DNA of 64,000 nt from Tenacibaculum sp. SZ-18. Its GTDB lineage: Bacteria > Bacteroidota > Bacteroidia > Flavobacteriales > Flavobacteriaceae. The position numbers and the translations under genes were made by a program. Below, one piece after another: positions 34,105 to 42,876 of the stretch (the first letter of the stretch is position 1; each line of letters starts with the position of its first letter). The notes beneath the pieces were generated by a model that saw nothing but the letters and a program-made list of their open reading frames with translations, was not told the origin of the DNA and did no database searches. The stretch spans positions 3,021,777 through 3,085,776 of the forward strand of contig NZ_CP019335.1 of assembly GCF_002813915.1 (NCBI RefSeq), in the 5' to 3' direction.

Positions 34105-35475
34105 ATGAGAAATATACTGATTATTGGAGCAGGAAGATCAAGCTCTTCCTTAATAAAATATTTACTTGACAAATCCTCAAACGAGAATTTACATATTACT
34201 ATTGGTGATCTTTCTGTAAAAAATGCAGAACAAAAGATTAACAATCATTCAAATGCTTCTGCAATTCAATTAGATGTTTTTAATGAACAAGAACGTAAAA
34301 AAGCAATTCAACAATCGGACATCGTAATTTCAATGTTACCTGCTCATTTACATATTGAAGTCGCTAAGAATTGTATAGAGTTTGAAAAACATATGGTTAC
34401 CGCTTCGTATATATCTAAAGAAATGCAAGCGCTTAACGATGAAGCAAAATCAAAAGGATTGATTTTTATGAACGAAATTGGTCTTGATCCAGGAATCGAC
34501 CACATGAGTGCTATGGATATTATTGATAGAATTCGTGAAAATGGTGGAGAAATGTTATTATTCGAATCGTTCTGTGGTGGATTAGTTGCTCCTGAAAGCG
34601 ACACTAATTTATGGAACTATAAGTTCACTTGGAATCCAAGAAATGTAGTTTTAGCCGGACAAGGTGGTGCTTCTAAATTTATTCAAGAAGGATCTTATAA
34701 ATACATTCCGTATCACAAATTATTCAGAAGAACCGAATTTTTAACTATTAACGGCAATGGACAATTCGAAGCTTATGCTAACAGAGATTCTATAAAGTAT
34801 AGAAGTATTTATGGTTTAGAAGCTATTCCAACGATGTATCGAGGTACCGTGAGAAAAGTAGGTTTTTCAAGAGCTTGGAATGTATTCGTTCAATTAGGAA
34901 TGACTGATGACAGTTACACAATCGAAGGATCAGAACATATGAGTTATCGTGATTTTACAAATTCTTTCTTAGCTTATTCACCTTCAGATTCAGTAGAATT
35001 AAAATTTAGATCCTATTTAAAAATTGATCAAGATGATATTATGTGGGCAAAGTTTCTTGAATTAGATATTTTTAATGGACAAAAAAGAGTTGAATTAAAG
35101 AATGCGACTCCTGCACAAATTCTTCAGAAAATTTTGATGGATTCTTGGACTTTACAGGAGGATGATAAAGATATGATTGTAATGCATCATAAATTTGGAT
35201 ATAAAGACCAGACGGGAAAACACCAAATTGAAAGTAGTATGATTATTAAAGGAGATGATCAGACCTTTACGGCAATGGCAAAAACAGTAGGATTACCAGT
35301 CGCAATGGCTACTTTAAAAATACTTAATGGAGAAATAACAACTCCAGGTGTTCAACTTCCAATTAACAAAGAAGTTTATAAACCTATTTTAAAGGAATTA
35401 GAAGACTACGGAATTAATTTTGTTGAAAAAGATGTTCCTTATTTAGGATATAATCCGGAAGGAGTTATCGGATAG
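34105..35475 (+). CDS. Saccharopine dehydrogenase family protein
   Basis: A 456-residue NAD(P)-binding protein. The Rossmann motif IIGAGRSSSSLI opens the sequence. VISMLPAHLH, MNEIGLDPGIDHMSAM and ESFCGGLVAPES mark the saccharopine reductase/dehydrogenase C-terminal domain, as in the lysine-catabolic enzyme that splits saccharopine to glutamate and aminoadipate semialdehyde. No lysine-ketoglutarate reductase is encoded nearby, so a role in lysine breakdown or another aminoadipate reaction is inference. Confidence 0.88.
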   Translation: MRNILIIGAGRSSSSLIKYLLDKSSNENLHITIGDLSVKNAEQKINNHSNASAIQLDVFNEQERKKAIQQSDIVISMLPAHLHIEVAKNCIEFEKHMVTASYISKEMQALNDEAKSKGLIFMNEIGLDPGIDHMSAMDIIDRIRENGGEMLLFESFCGGLVAPESDTNLWNYKFTWNPRNVVLAGQGGASKFIQEGSYKYIPYHKLFRRTEFLTINGNGQFEAYANRDSIKYRSIYGLEAIPTMYRGTVRKVGFSRAWNVFVQLGMTDDSYTIEGSEHMSYRDFTNSFLAYSPSDSVELKFRSYLKIDQDDIMWAKFLELDIFNGQKRVELKNATPAQILQKILMDSWTLQEDDKDMIVMHHKFGYKDQTGKHQIESSMIIKGDDQTFTAMAKTVGLPVAMATLKILNGEITTPGVQLPINKEVYKPILKELEDYGINFVEKDVPYLGYNPEGVIG

Positions 35476-36009
35476 ATTATTTATTTGAATAAAAAAATGG
35501 GTTGCTGTTGTTTCCCTCAGAACATTATGGCAACCCATTCGATCAAACTTTTTGGAAGCATATCTTACTTTAATTTATTATGCCCTTACCCATAGAAATC
35601 TCAGTATTGAGGATTGGCTTCACGGGTATAAAACAACTACAGTGTAAAACACCCTACTTTTTTTTTAAAAAAAGTAACAAATTGTAAGTTTTCATGTCTT
35701 TAAGCAAAATTAAAGACATGAAAATATATTGAAACAAAAGGAAAACTAGATATACATGAAAAATCATTATGTAAATGATGGTATGATCAATTCAAAATAC
35801 AGAACTCGACCTGTTGAAAAAGTATTAACAGAATTATCTAAACACATATTACCAAACTTTAATTAGTGGCTGACAACTGATTCTATTGAACTTCAACACA
35901 AGAGCAACCAATTAAGATTAACGTTCGTTAACACTGAATAACGAAAAATAACAATATTACTGATCGTTTTCCCAGTTTTGTTTTATGTTAACTCAAACAA
36001 TAACAAAAA
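35476..36009. other. 534-base gap with several inverted repeats
   Basis: AATGGGTTGC (35496-35505) pairs with GCAACCCATT (35530-35539) around a 24-base loop; the following CTTTTT begins eight bases later, so it may be a weak terminator. ACTTTTTTTTT / AAAAAAAGT lies near 35656-35675. TTTTCATGTCTTTAA (35689-35703) is perfectly repeated in inverse at 35710-35724. A short open frame follows (35756-35866). The pattern suggests debris of a lost mobile element; no transposase remnant could be identified. Confidence 0.5.
35756..35866 (+). CDS. Possible small open frame, 36 codons
   Basis: ATG 35756 to TAG 35866 encodes MKNHYVNDGMINSK... ending LTELSKHILPNFN, a basic, soluble peptide. It begins 32 bases after a perfect 15-bp inverted repeat. 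No ribosome site or promoter is convincing. It may be chance or the remnant of a larger gene. Confidence 0.22.
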   Translation: MKNHYVNDGMINSKYRTRPVEKVLTELSKHILPNFN

Positions 36010-37185
36010 ATGAAAAACATTTTAAAGGTGTTAATTTTATGTATCTCATTTTATCATCTTAGTGCACAAATTGCGAAAATTCCTTTTGAATTAGTTGATG
36101 ATCTTATGTATGTTAAGGTAAAAATCAATGACAATTCTAAAGAAAATGTGTTTGTTTTTGATACTGGAGCAACTGCCGATTTACTTGATTCTTCGATTGC
36201 GAAAAAACTTGGATTAAAACCAAATTATAAACAGAAAACAACTGGAGCAGGTGGAACCAAATCATACGACGTTATTTTATCTCAAAAGCTTAGTTTAAAC
36301 AACAGTATTACTGTAGATAACACCCATTTAGTATTAAGCGATTTATCAAGAATTATCAGAAGATCAGGTAAGAATTTTGATGGAATTATTGGTTATAGTT
36401 TACTAAAAAACCATGTAACTCAAATAGACTATGATAACCATGAAATTTTAGTTTACAATAAAATTGATGATTTAAGCACTGATGGTTATAAACCAATTTC
36501 TTTTAAATTCGGAAATGGTATTCCAATTCCTCAATTTGATATTGACATTACCTTAAGAAATTCAGAATCTTTTACCGGTAAAGTATTCTTTGATAGTGGA
36601 GCTGGTTTAACAATGTTAATGAATAGTCCTTTCGCTGCATCTAATGAAATTGGTAATAAAGTTAAAAAAAGACTTATTTCAAAATCAGAAAATTTACACG
36701 GCGAATCTACTTCAGAAAAAATTGCAATTAAAAGTATGAACATAGGTGGATATCAATTATCTGAAATGCCAATTAATATTGCGCACGATAAAAATGGAGT
36801 AAGTAGTTATGAAAATTATTTGGGGATTTTAGGAGGAGCTGTAATCAGCAAATTCAATGTTATTCTAGATTATAATACTTCTACTCTTTATTTAAAACCA
36901 AACAAAAATTACACGAAACCATTCGACTTTCCAATGAGCGGAATTAGCTTAATCAAAACTGAAGATGATAAAACAATAATTGATCGAGTAGAAAAAACAA
37001 GTGACGCTTATAAAAAAGGGATCAGAAAAGGAGATGAATTGCTATCTGTAAATAATGATTCCTCTGGAAACATTCAAAATTACAGAGCTTACCTTAAACA
37101 AAAAAATGGAACCGTAGACTTAATTTACAGTAGTATCAAAGGACAACCAAAAACATCGACCATTAAACTTGAAAGGTTGCTTTAA
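36010..37185 (+). CDS. Secreted retropepsin-like aspartyl protease with PDZ domain
   Basis: A 391-residue exported protein. A signal peptide (1-19, ...FYHLSAQ) is followed by two aspartyl-protease halves, each with an active-site triplet: FVFDTGATADLLD near residue 50 and VFFDSGAGLTML near 195. A C-terminal PDZ domain (about 315-391) has AYKKGIRKGDELLSVNN. This combination is frequent in Bacteroidota and probably cleaves or binds periplasmic proteins; the targets are unknown. It converges on trmN6 with a 4-base gap. Confidence 0.88.
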   Translation: MKNILKVLILCISFYHLSAQIAKIPFELVDDLMYVKVKINDNSKENVFVFDTGATADLLDSSIAKKLGLKPNYKQKTTGAGGTKSYDVILSQKLSLNNSITVDNTHLVLSDLSRIIRRSGKNFDGIIGYSLLKNHVTQIDYDNHEILVYNKIDDLSTDGYKPISFKFGNGIPIPQFDIDITLRNSESFTGKVFFDSGAGLTMLMNSPFAASNEIGNKVKKRLISKSENLHGESTSEKIAIKSMNIGGYQLSEMPINIAHDKNGVSSYENYLGILGGAVISKFNVILDYNTSTLYLKPNKNYTKPFDFPMSGISLIKTEDDKTIIDRVEKTSDAYKKGIRKGDELLSVNNDSSGNIQNYRAYLKQKNGTVDLIYSSIKGQPKTSTIKLERLL

Positions 37186-37189
37186 AAAA

Positions 37190-37909
37190 TTACATCTTCA
37201 AATAAAAATCTTTTGTTAATTCAATATAGGCATCAGTATACTGGTGTCTTTCTTTTTCTATAATTAATTCTTCAGATATAAACCCTTTCTTCTCAAAAGA
37301 AAACTCCAATAAACTTCTCTTTAATTCAGAATTCTCGTTTCCACGAACCCTACAAATTCTATTTAAAAACAAGTCTAATGACAATGCTAATTCCACAAAC
37401 TTTTCTTCTTCTTTATAAGGAATGATTGTCGCAAAAGTTCCTTTCTCATTAAGTAACGCTGAAACACCTTTCAATAAATCTTCAAAACTTAGGGAAGATG
37501 TAAATCGAGCTTCATTTCGAGCAGTATCTTTTGTTTCATATTCGTCTGTGTAAAAAGGAGGGTTCGAAATAATTAGCTCATACGTTTCTTCTTCCTCACT
37601 CAATTCTAGAGCAAATTCCTGAAACGTTGCATTGTAACAAAACAAACGATCGCCCCAATCTGACTTCTCAAAATTTTCAACTGTTTGTTCGTAAGCATCT
37701 CCATTAATTTCAACAGCATCGATAGTCATAGCATCCGATCTTTGAGCAAGCATTAAAGCAATGACTCCTGTTCCTGCTCCTACATCCAAAACACTATCCA
37801 AATACTCATCTACGGAACACCACGCTCCTAACAACACGGCATCAGTCCCAATTTTCATTGCTGTTTTATCTTGATGAACAGTAAACTCTTTAAATCTAAA
37901 AGGCTCCAT
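37190..37909 (-). CDS. trmN6: tRNA1(Val) adenine-N6 methyltransferase
   Basis: A 239-residue SAM-dependent methyltransferase of the YfiC type, methylating A37 of tRNA1-Val. The SAM loop VLDVGAGTGVIALML and the catalytic tetrad in IISNPPFYTDEY are clear, with KIGTDAVLLGAW upstream. The ATG at 37909 abuts the TAA of a 40-codon membrane gene, so translation is probably coupled. Confidence 0.9.
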   Translation of the reverse strand: MEPFRFKEFTVHQDKTAMKIGTDAVLLGAWCSVDEYLDSVLDVGAGTGVIALMLAQRSDAMTIDAVEINGDAYEQTVENFEKSDWGDRLFCYNATFQEFALELSEEEETYELIISNPPFYTDEYETKDTARNEARFTSSLSFEDLLKGVSALLNEKGTFATIIPYKEEEKFVELALSLDLFLNRICRVRGNENSELKRSLLEFSFEKKGFISEELIIEKERHQYTDAYIELTKDFYLKM

Positions 37910-38032
37910 TTAAAATAAACGACTAATAAGTTTTTCTGCATTAAAAAATAGAAACAGCACTATTGCTAAAAGTATCACTAAAAACAAACCCTTTTTAGGG
38001 TTTGATTTCTTCCTATTTCCAAATCGTTTCAT
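37910..38032 (-). CDS. Small 40-residue single-pass membrane protein
   Basis: ATG 38032 to TAA 37912 encodes a basic N-terminus (MKRFGNRKKSNPKKG), one hydrophobic helix of about 15 residues (LFLVILLAIVLFLFF) and a short tail NAEKLISRLF. The TAA is followed directly by the ATG of trmN6. Base composition and the positive-inside pattern are those of a real membrane peptide. No family was recognised. Confidence 0.6.
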   Translation of the reverse strand: MKRFGNRKKSNPKKGLFLVILLAIVLFLFFNAEKLISRLF

Positions 38033-38052
38033 GTAACGAAAATATTTATTGA

Positions 38053-38706
38053 TTAATTTTTGGTTGCTCGAAGCATTTCTCTTTTTCCTGGTGGTCCTGG
38101 TAATCTTTCAACAGTAAAACCAACCGATTCCATAGCTCTTCTCACGCTTCCTTTTGCAGCATAAGTCACTAAAACCCCATCTTTCTTTAACGCGGTAAAC
38201 ATTTTCTTAAAGATAGTTTCCGTCCATAATTCAGGTTGAACTCTTGCTCCGAAAGCATCGAAATAAATAAGATTAAAAGTATCAGAATCAGTAATATCTT
38301 TGAAAAACTGCTCTCTCTTTTCTAAAGTAAACTTACCATCTATTTGATGGGTGTTTCCCCAAGAAACGTTATGTATTTTTGTAAAAACGCCAGCGTTCTC
38401 CTCTGCCTTTAGTTCTGAGACATAATTTAATTTTTCTATTTCTTCATCAGCAACTGGATAAGCCTCTACTCCAACATATTCAATATCTTTCTTAGATTCT
38501 AAGTAGGTAATAAAACAATTCAAACCTGTTCCAAAACCGATTTCTAAAATTGAAATTTTCTCATGCTTTATATGTTCTAATCCATGTTTTATAAACACAT
38601 GATATGCCTCCTGAATAGCACCATGCTTGGAATGATATTGTTCATTCCAAGCAGGGATATGAATGGTTGTTGAGCCATCCGAAGTTATGATAATTTCTCT
38701 TTTCAA
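38053..38706 (-). CDS. mnmD: tRNA 5-methylaminomethyl-2-thiouridine methyltransferase MnmD
   Basis: A 217-residue stand-alone version of the methyltransferase half of MnmC, completing the wobble uridine modification mnm5s2U. Family marks are IPAWNEQYHSKHGAIQEA, the SAM loop EIGFGTGLNCF, FDAFGARVQPELWT and the C-terminal GPPGKREMLRA. The start is TTG at 38706; no ATG lies close. It sits two bases from the DUF4920 gene upstream, so it is probably co-transcribed from that gene's promoter. Confidence 0.92.
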   Translation of the reverse strand: MKREIIITSDGSTTIHIPAWNEQYHSKHGAIQEAYHVFIKHGLEHIKHEKISILEIGFGTGLNCFITYLESKKDIEYVGVEAYPVADEEIEKLNYVSELKAEENAGVFTKIHNVSWGNTHQIDGKFTLEKREQFFKDITDSDTFNLIYFDAFGARVQPELWTETIFKKMFTALKKDGVLVTYAAKGSVRRAMESVGFTVERLPGPPGKREMLRATKN

Positions 38707-38707
38707 T

Positions 38708-39214
38708 TTACTTTAATAAAACTCCGTTTGCAACAAAAGCTAATTCTTTCTTTGATTCAGTAATTTTAGCGATTTCATCTTTAGACTTTCCAGCATCCTC
38801 TGCGTAGTGTTGTAATTCTTCAACTGAGGTTTCTTTGATAAATGCTTTACCTTCTATAACTACTTCTTTTCCTTTGCTATCTAAAGGCATAAAGAATCCG
38901 TAATCTTTGAATCTAACCATTACCTCTTCTGAGTCAGATACAGGAACTTTCATCCAACATCCTTTTTTAGAACATACTTCATTAATTTCTGAAGCAAACT
39001 TTACTGCGATAGTATCTCCAGGTTTCATAGAAGAATACTTTGCCAAAGCTTCCTCTTTAGTTAATGCTCCTTCTTTAGAGATTTTATCTCCAAATGAAGC
39101 ATACGCTAGTTTAACAACTTCTTCCTTTTCAGGTGTTTCAGTAGTCTCTTTTTTTTCAGTTTTACAAGAAAACGTTAGGAACAAACCACAAAATAAGATT
39201 ATTAAGTTTTTCAT
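38708..39214 (-). CDS. DUF4920 lipoprotein
   Basis: A 168-residue exported lipoprotein with lipobox TFSC (Cys17), started at ATG 39214; the longer frame from 39277 would begin upstream of the promoter. The DUF4920 domain contains NEVCSKKGCWMKV and MVRFKDYGFFMPLD, with a Cys pair that could bind metal or form a disulphide. Function unknown. It is the first gene of a unit with mnmD and is transcribed from TATCTTTG at 39243-39250. Confidence 0.87.
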   Translation of the reverse strand: MKNLIILFCGLFLTFSCKTEKKETTETPEKEEVVKLAYASFGDKISKEGALTKEEALAKYSSMKPGDTIAVKFASEINEVCSKKGCWMKVPVSDSEEVMVRFKDYGFFMPLDSKGKEVVIEGKAFIKETSVEELQHYAEDAGKSKDEIAKITESKKELAFVANGVLLK

Positions 39215-39242
39215 TTTAAGACGATTAATTATTTTTACCCTG

Positions 39243-39250
39243 CAAAGATA
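39243..39250 (-). promoter_or_regulatory. -7 element of the DUF4920-mnmD unit
   Basis: Minus-strand TATCTTTG, exact consensus, 28 bases before ATG 39214. Confidence 0.65.
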
Positions 39251-39306
39251 CAACTTTATGCTACTTTGAAACTTCAATTTTAACGGTTTAACTCATTGCT
39301 ATTTCG

Positions 39307-39314
39307 TACTTTTG
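39307..39314 (+). promoter_or_regulatory. ilvE -7 element
   Basis: TACTTTTG, exact consensus, 23 bases before ATG 39338. It lies inside the longer possible reading frame from 39296, which is therefore not used. Confidence 0.65.
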
Positions 39315-39337
39315 CAATTATAACCAAATCTTTATCT

Positions 39338-40396
39338 ATGAGCACTTCTAACATTCAAATTATTCCAATTGAACAAACAAAAATCGATACTGTAGATTTT
39401 AACAATTTAGTCTTTGGAACTGTTTTTACAGATCATATGTTTGAATGCGAGTATAAAGATGGAAAATGGCAAACACCAGTCATAAAACCTTATGGTGATA
39501 TTTCTGTATCTCCTTCGGCGAGGGTTTTTCATTATGGACAAGCTGTTTTTGAAGGAATGAAAGCGTACAAAGATGAAAATGATGATGTTTTCTTATTTAG
39601 ACCTGATGAAAACTTTAAAAGAATCAACAAATCGTCTGAACGTTTGGCCATTCCAGCATTTCCTGAAGACTATTTTTTTGCTGGATTAAAGGAACTTTTA
39701 ACTATTGACAAAGATTGGATTAAAAAAGGTGTAGGAAATTCAATGTACATTCGTCCATTTGTAGTAGCAACTCAACCAGCTATTTCCGCTTCACCTGCCG
39801 AAGAATATAAATTCATGATAATTTTATCTCCAGCACAAGCATACTACGCAGGAGAAGTCAAAGTTTTATTTGCAGAAAAATACAGTAGAGCTGCCGATGG
39901 TGGAGTTGGATTTGCGAAGGCTGCAGGAAATTATGCTGCACAATTTTACCCAACAAAATTAGCACACGAACAAGGATATCAACAAATTATCTGGACCGAC
40001 GCCAGTACGCACGAATATTTGGAGGAAGCAGGAACCATGAACATTTTCTTCCGTGTTGGTGATAAATTACTTACAGCTCCAAATAACGACAGAATCTTAG
40101 ACGGTATTACAAGAAAATCGTTAATTCAAATCGCAAGAGATAATGGAATTGAGGTTGAGATCAGAAGAATTTCGGTATCAGAAATAAAAGAAGCTGCTAG
40201 AACAGGTGAATTAAAAGAAATTTTCGGTTCAGGTACTGCAACAGTAGTAAACCCAATTATTGGTTTTAGTCATGGCGGAGAAGATTTTGAACTACCAAAA
40301 GTGGAGAATACCTATGCTAGGCTTTTCAAAGAAAAACTAATGAATATCCAATACAATGTTTCGGAAGACCCATACGCATGGAGAGTTAAAATTTAG
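39338..40396 (+). CDS. ilvE: Branched-chain amino acid aminotransferase
   Basis: A 352-residue PLP enzyme of fold type IV that interconverts Leu, Ile and Val with their keto acids. The pyridoxal lysine is Lys194 in GVGFAKAAGNYAA. FHYGQAVFEGMKAY, YIRPFV and the C-terminal IFGSGTATVVNPI are family marks. ATG 39338 (MSTSNIQ) is preferred over an upstream ATG that precedes the promoter. It stands alone, not in an ilv operon. Confidence 0.94.
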   Translation: MSTSNIQIIPIEQTKIDTVDFNNLVFGTVFTDHMFECEYKDGKWQTPVIKPYGDISVSPSARVFHYGQAVFEGMKAYKDENDDVFLFRPDENFKRINKSSERLAIPAFPEDYFFAGLKELLTIDKDWIKKGVGNSMYIRPFVVATQPAISASPAEEYKFMIILSPAQAYYAGEVKVLFAEKYSRAADGGVGFAKAAGNYAAQFYPTKLAHEQGYQQIIWTDASTHEYLEEAGTMNIFFRVGDKLLTAPNNDRILDGITRKSLIQIARDNGIEVEIRRISVSEIKEAARTGELKEIFGSGTATVVNPIIGFSHGGEDFELPKVENTYARLFKEKLMNIQYNVSEDPYAWRVKI

Positions 40397-40447
40397 TTTC
40401 AGTTAAGTAATTGATAACTAAAAATTAACATCTGTAATGTTTTTTTA

Positions 40448-40455
40448 TATATTTG
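40448..40455 (+). promoter_or_regulatory. -7 element of the thioredoxin-fold gene
   Basis: TATATTTG, exact consensus, 23 bases before ATG 40479. Confidence 0.6.
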
Positions 40456-40478
40456 TGAAAGGTTCGGGATAAAATATT

Positions 40479-41453
40479 ATGAAAAACATTCTAATTACTA
40501 TTGTTACTATGGCTGTTGCCTTTGGCATCTCCTTCTATGTATTGACTAATTTTTACAAACATGACAATGAATTAGATTTAGAAATTGAAGGAACTTCGAA
40601 TCTATATGTTAATTCTTCTACAGACGATACCACTTTAGATACCGATGCTGACTTTACAGATAATGATACAGAAACCAGTTATAATGAGTCCGACTTGGTC
40701 ACAGATACAAATTCTGTTAACACCGATATGTTTCCTGATACTGAGGCTATTTTTGCAGATCTAACGCAGTGGAAGACATACTTTAACAGAAACGTCAATC
40801 TTTCTTCAAATTTTGTTCCTCTAAATAATCAAGGAGAAGAAATAGACAAAGGAGATTTTTTAAGTGATTTAACCTCTGGAAGTTTTGCCCCGATTAAATT
40901 ACTTTCTGGAACAGAAATGTACCAACTTTATGACATCGAAAATATTCAAAATCAAAAGATTTCCGCATCTGTTATTGAAGCAGCTGATTTAGCTTATGCT
41001 TATTTTGTAAAAGAAGGAACAAAATTACCTGAATTTAATTTTTCTGACATCAATGGAAGCAACTTTTCTAACTCTTCCACAAGTGAAAAAATTATAATTC
41101 TAACTTGCTGGAAAATTGACTCTAAGAAAAGTATCAGTGAGTTTTCAAGATTAAACAAACTCTACGATAAATATGAAGCTTACGAAGATGTTATTTTCCT
41201 GAGCATTTCTTCAGACAAATCTTCTAAACTACTTCAATTTTTGACTAAAAAGGAGTTTAGGTATCCTGTTGTTGCCGACCAGGAATCTTACATGAAAGAC
41301 CAAATTGAAGTTCGTCAATACCCTACACATTTAATCATTGATGAAGACGGTAATATTGAAAAAATGGTTAGTAGTGTAAGTCAACTAGAAGCAGCTTTAG
41401 AGAAAATTGCTGAACCAGATTTAACGGATTTAGAGGAAGAAGAGGGAATGTAA
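40479..41453 (+). CDS. Membrane-anchored thioredoxin-fold protein lacking the CxxC site
   Basis: A 324-residue protein with an N-terminal membrane helix or uncleaved signal (1-21), an Asp/Thr-rich linker (about 35-85) and a C-terminal redoxin/TlpA-like domain (about 185-320: LPEFNFSDINGSNF, DVIFLSISSDK, YPTHLIIDEDGNIEK). Where the family has WCxPC, this protein reads TCWKIDSKKS, so the active-site cysteine pair is missing. It is probably not a disulphide reductase and may act as a binding or scaffold protein. Transcribed from its own promoter. Confidence 0.8.
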   Translation: MKNILITIVTMAVAFGISFYVLTNFYKHDNELDLEIEGTSNLYVNSSTDDTTLDTDADFTDNDTETSYNESDLVTDTNSVNTDMFPDTEAIFADLTQWKTYFNRNVNLSSNFVPLNNQGEEIDKGDFLSDLTSGSFAPIKLLSGTEMYQLYDIENIQNQKISASVIEAADLAYAYFVKEGTKLPEFNFSDINGSNFSNSSTSEKIIILTCWKIDSKKSISEFSRLNKLYDKYEAYEDVIFLSISSDKSSKLLQFLTKKEFRYPVVADQESYMKDQIEVRQYPTHLIIDEDGNIEKMVSSVSQLEAALEKIAEPDLTDLEEEEGM

Positions 41454-41460
41454 TCTCTTA

Positions 41461-41850
41461 CTATTCCCTGTCTAAAATTTCTTCAATATTGGGTTTGAAA
41501 TAACTTGGTCCTTTCATCACTTTACCGTCTTCTCTATAAATCGGCTTTCCATCTTCGCCAAGTTTACTCATATTACTTCGTTGAATTTCATTAAAAACTT
41601 CATCGATTTTATATTGCATTCCATGCTCTATAATGGTTCCGCATAAGATATACAACATATCTCCTAAAGCATCAGCAGTTTCTATTAAATCATTATTCTT
41701 CACAGCTTCAAAATATTCTTCATTCTCTTCTTTCATTAAATTAAACCGAAGTAACTTTCTATCATCTCCAATATTCACAACTGGTTTTTCATTTAATCCT
41801 AATCCGAAAGCTTCATGAAACTCTCTAACTGCTTTTATTTTTTCTTTCAT
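41461..41850 (-). CDS. MazG-like nucleoside triphosphate pyrophosphohydrolase
   Basis: A 129-residue all-alpha NTP pyrophosphatase. The metal-binding helices are visible as KEENEEYFEAV and ETADALGDMLYIL, matching EExxE and ExxD. Proteins of this size hydrolyse (d)NTPs to monophosphates, often non-canonical ones, or resemble phosphoribosyl-ATP pyrophosphohydrolase; the substrate here is unknown. It lies 26 bases after the SDR gene, probably in one transcript. Confidence 0.85.
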   Translation of the reverse strand: MKEKIKAVREFHEAFGLGLNEKPVVNIGDDRKLLRFNLMKEENEEYFEAVKNNDLIETADALGDMLYILCGTIIEHGMQYKIDEVFNEIQRSNMSKLGEDGKPIYREDGKVMKGPSYFKPNIEEILDRE

Positions 41851-41876
41851 TTAAAAATATTTAATTCTATTTTAAT

Positions 41877-42599
41877 TTAAATTGCTTTTCTCAACAACCA
41901 AGCTGGAACAATCTTTAGAATAAAAGCGATAATGGCCCAACGTTTTGAAATATACGCTACTCTTTTCTTTTTTTTAATTGCTTTAAAAATTTGCTTTGTT
42001 GCTTTTTCAAGAGAAACCATCCAGAAAATCCCATCTCCTAAAGCCATTGCCGTATCAACAAAACCCGGACGAATATCTGTAATAAAAACTCTATTATTTG
42101 TAATAGTTTTAGTTTTTATATAAAGACTTTCTAAATAGGCTTTTTGATAAGCTTTGGATGCGAAATATGCAGGTGCCCCACTATTACCGCGGATGGAAGC
42201 AATAGAAGAAATACCAACTAAATGTCCAAATCCTTGTTTCCTGAATACACTAAAGGCTAAATCGTACAACTTAGTTACACCTAACACATTCGTTAAAATA
42301 GTTTCATTCTCTTTATCCCAATCTAACTCTAAATTTACATGACCAACACCAGAAGATTGCACTACTAAATCTATTTCTTCAAACTCATCTACAATTTCCC
42401 TAAAAACTCTTTCTACTTCGTCAACTTGTTGAATATCATTTTGTTTTATGATAATTTGTTCTGGAAACTTTACTGATAAATCTTCTAGTTTCTCTGCTCG
42501 TCTTCCTGTTATAGCTACTTTGTAATTATTCTGAACTAAAACCTCTGTAAGTTGCTTTCCAATTCCAGAAGTTGCTCCAAAAACGATTGCTTTTTTCAT
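41877..42599 (-). CDS. Short-chain dehydrogenase/reductase
   Basis: A 240-residue classical SDR. The cofactor loop is GATSGIGKQL, the catalytic tetrad includes Ser in GISSIAS and the Tyr-Lys pair in YFASKAYQ. The C-terminus is hydrophobic and basic (FILKIVPAWLLRKAI), suggesting peripheral membrane association. It resembles SDRs acting on lipids or ketones, but the substrate is not predictable. Confidence 0.88.
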   Translation of the reverse strand: MKKAIVFGATSGIGKQLTEVLVQNNYKVAITGRRAEKLEDLSVKFPEQIIIKQNDIQQVDEVERVFREIVDEFEEIDLVVQSSGVGHVNLELDWDKENETILTNVLGVTKLYDLAFSVFRKQGFGHLVGISSIASIRGNSGAPAYFASKAYQKAYLESLYIKTKTITNNRVFITDIRPGFVDTAMALGDGIFWMVSLEKATKQIFKAIKKKKRVAYISKRWAIIAFILKIVPAWLLRKAI

Positions 42600-42607
42600 T
42601 AAATTAG

Positions 42608-42615
42608 TACTTTTG
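42608..42615 (+). promoter_or_regulatory. -7 element of the 73-residue membrane gene
   Basis: TACTTTTG, exact consensus, 39 bases before ATG 42655. Confidence 0.55.
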
Positions 42616-42654
42616 TTAAAAATACGAAGTTTATCAAAACAATAATATAAAACG

Positions 42655-42876
42655 ATGTTATTTATGTTCGGACTTATAGCCCTAAAAATGTTTACTACTG
42701 GAAGAATTATCTTCGCCTGTTTTTTTATTGTTGCCTTTGTTATTCTAATGGTAATCAGTTATAAGAAGGATGCAAAGAACAATAAAAAGCATTATCAAAA
42801 CTCAGCTTTATATGTTGCTATTGGAATTGCTGTTACCATAGCACTACTGTTTTTATCGAAATTATTAGTAAAGTGA
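42655..42876 (+). CDS. Small two-helix membrane protein
   Basis: A 73-residue protein with two hydrophobic segments (about 15-35 and 50-70) joined by a basic loop (YKKDAKNNKKHYQNS). The hairpin topology is typical of small flavobacterial membrane proteins without known function. It has its own promoter and ends exactly where the convergent potassium channel gene ends. Confidence 0.75.
   Translation: MLFMFGLIALKMFTTGRIIFACFFIVAFVILMVISYKKDAKNNKKHYQNSALYVAIGIAVTIALLFLSKLLVK

Noticed and set aside
35496-35550. Hairpin after the saccharopine-dehydrogenase-like gene as a standard terminator
   Set aside because: The 24-base loop and the distance to the T run make it weak; kept only as a possibility.
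38708-39277. Longer version of the DUF4920 protein starting at 39277
   Set aside because: The added 21 residues precede the -7 element at 39243-39250 and would hide the lipoprotein signal.
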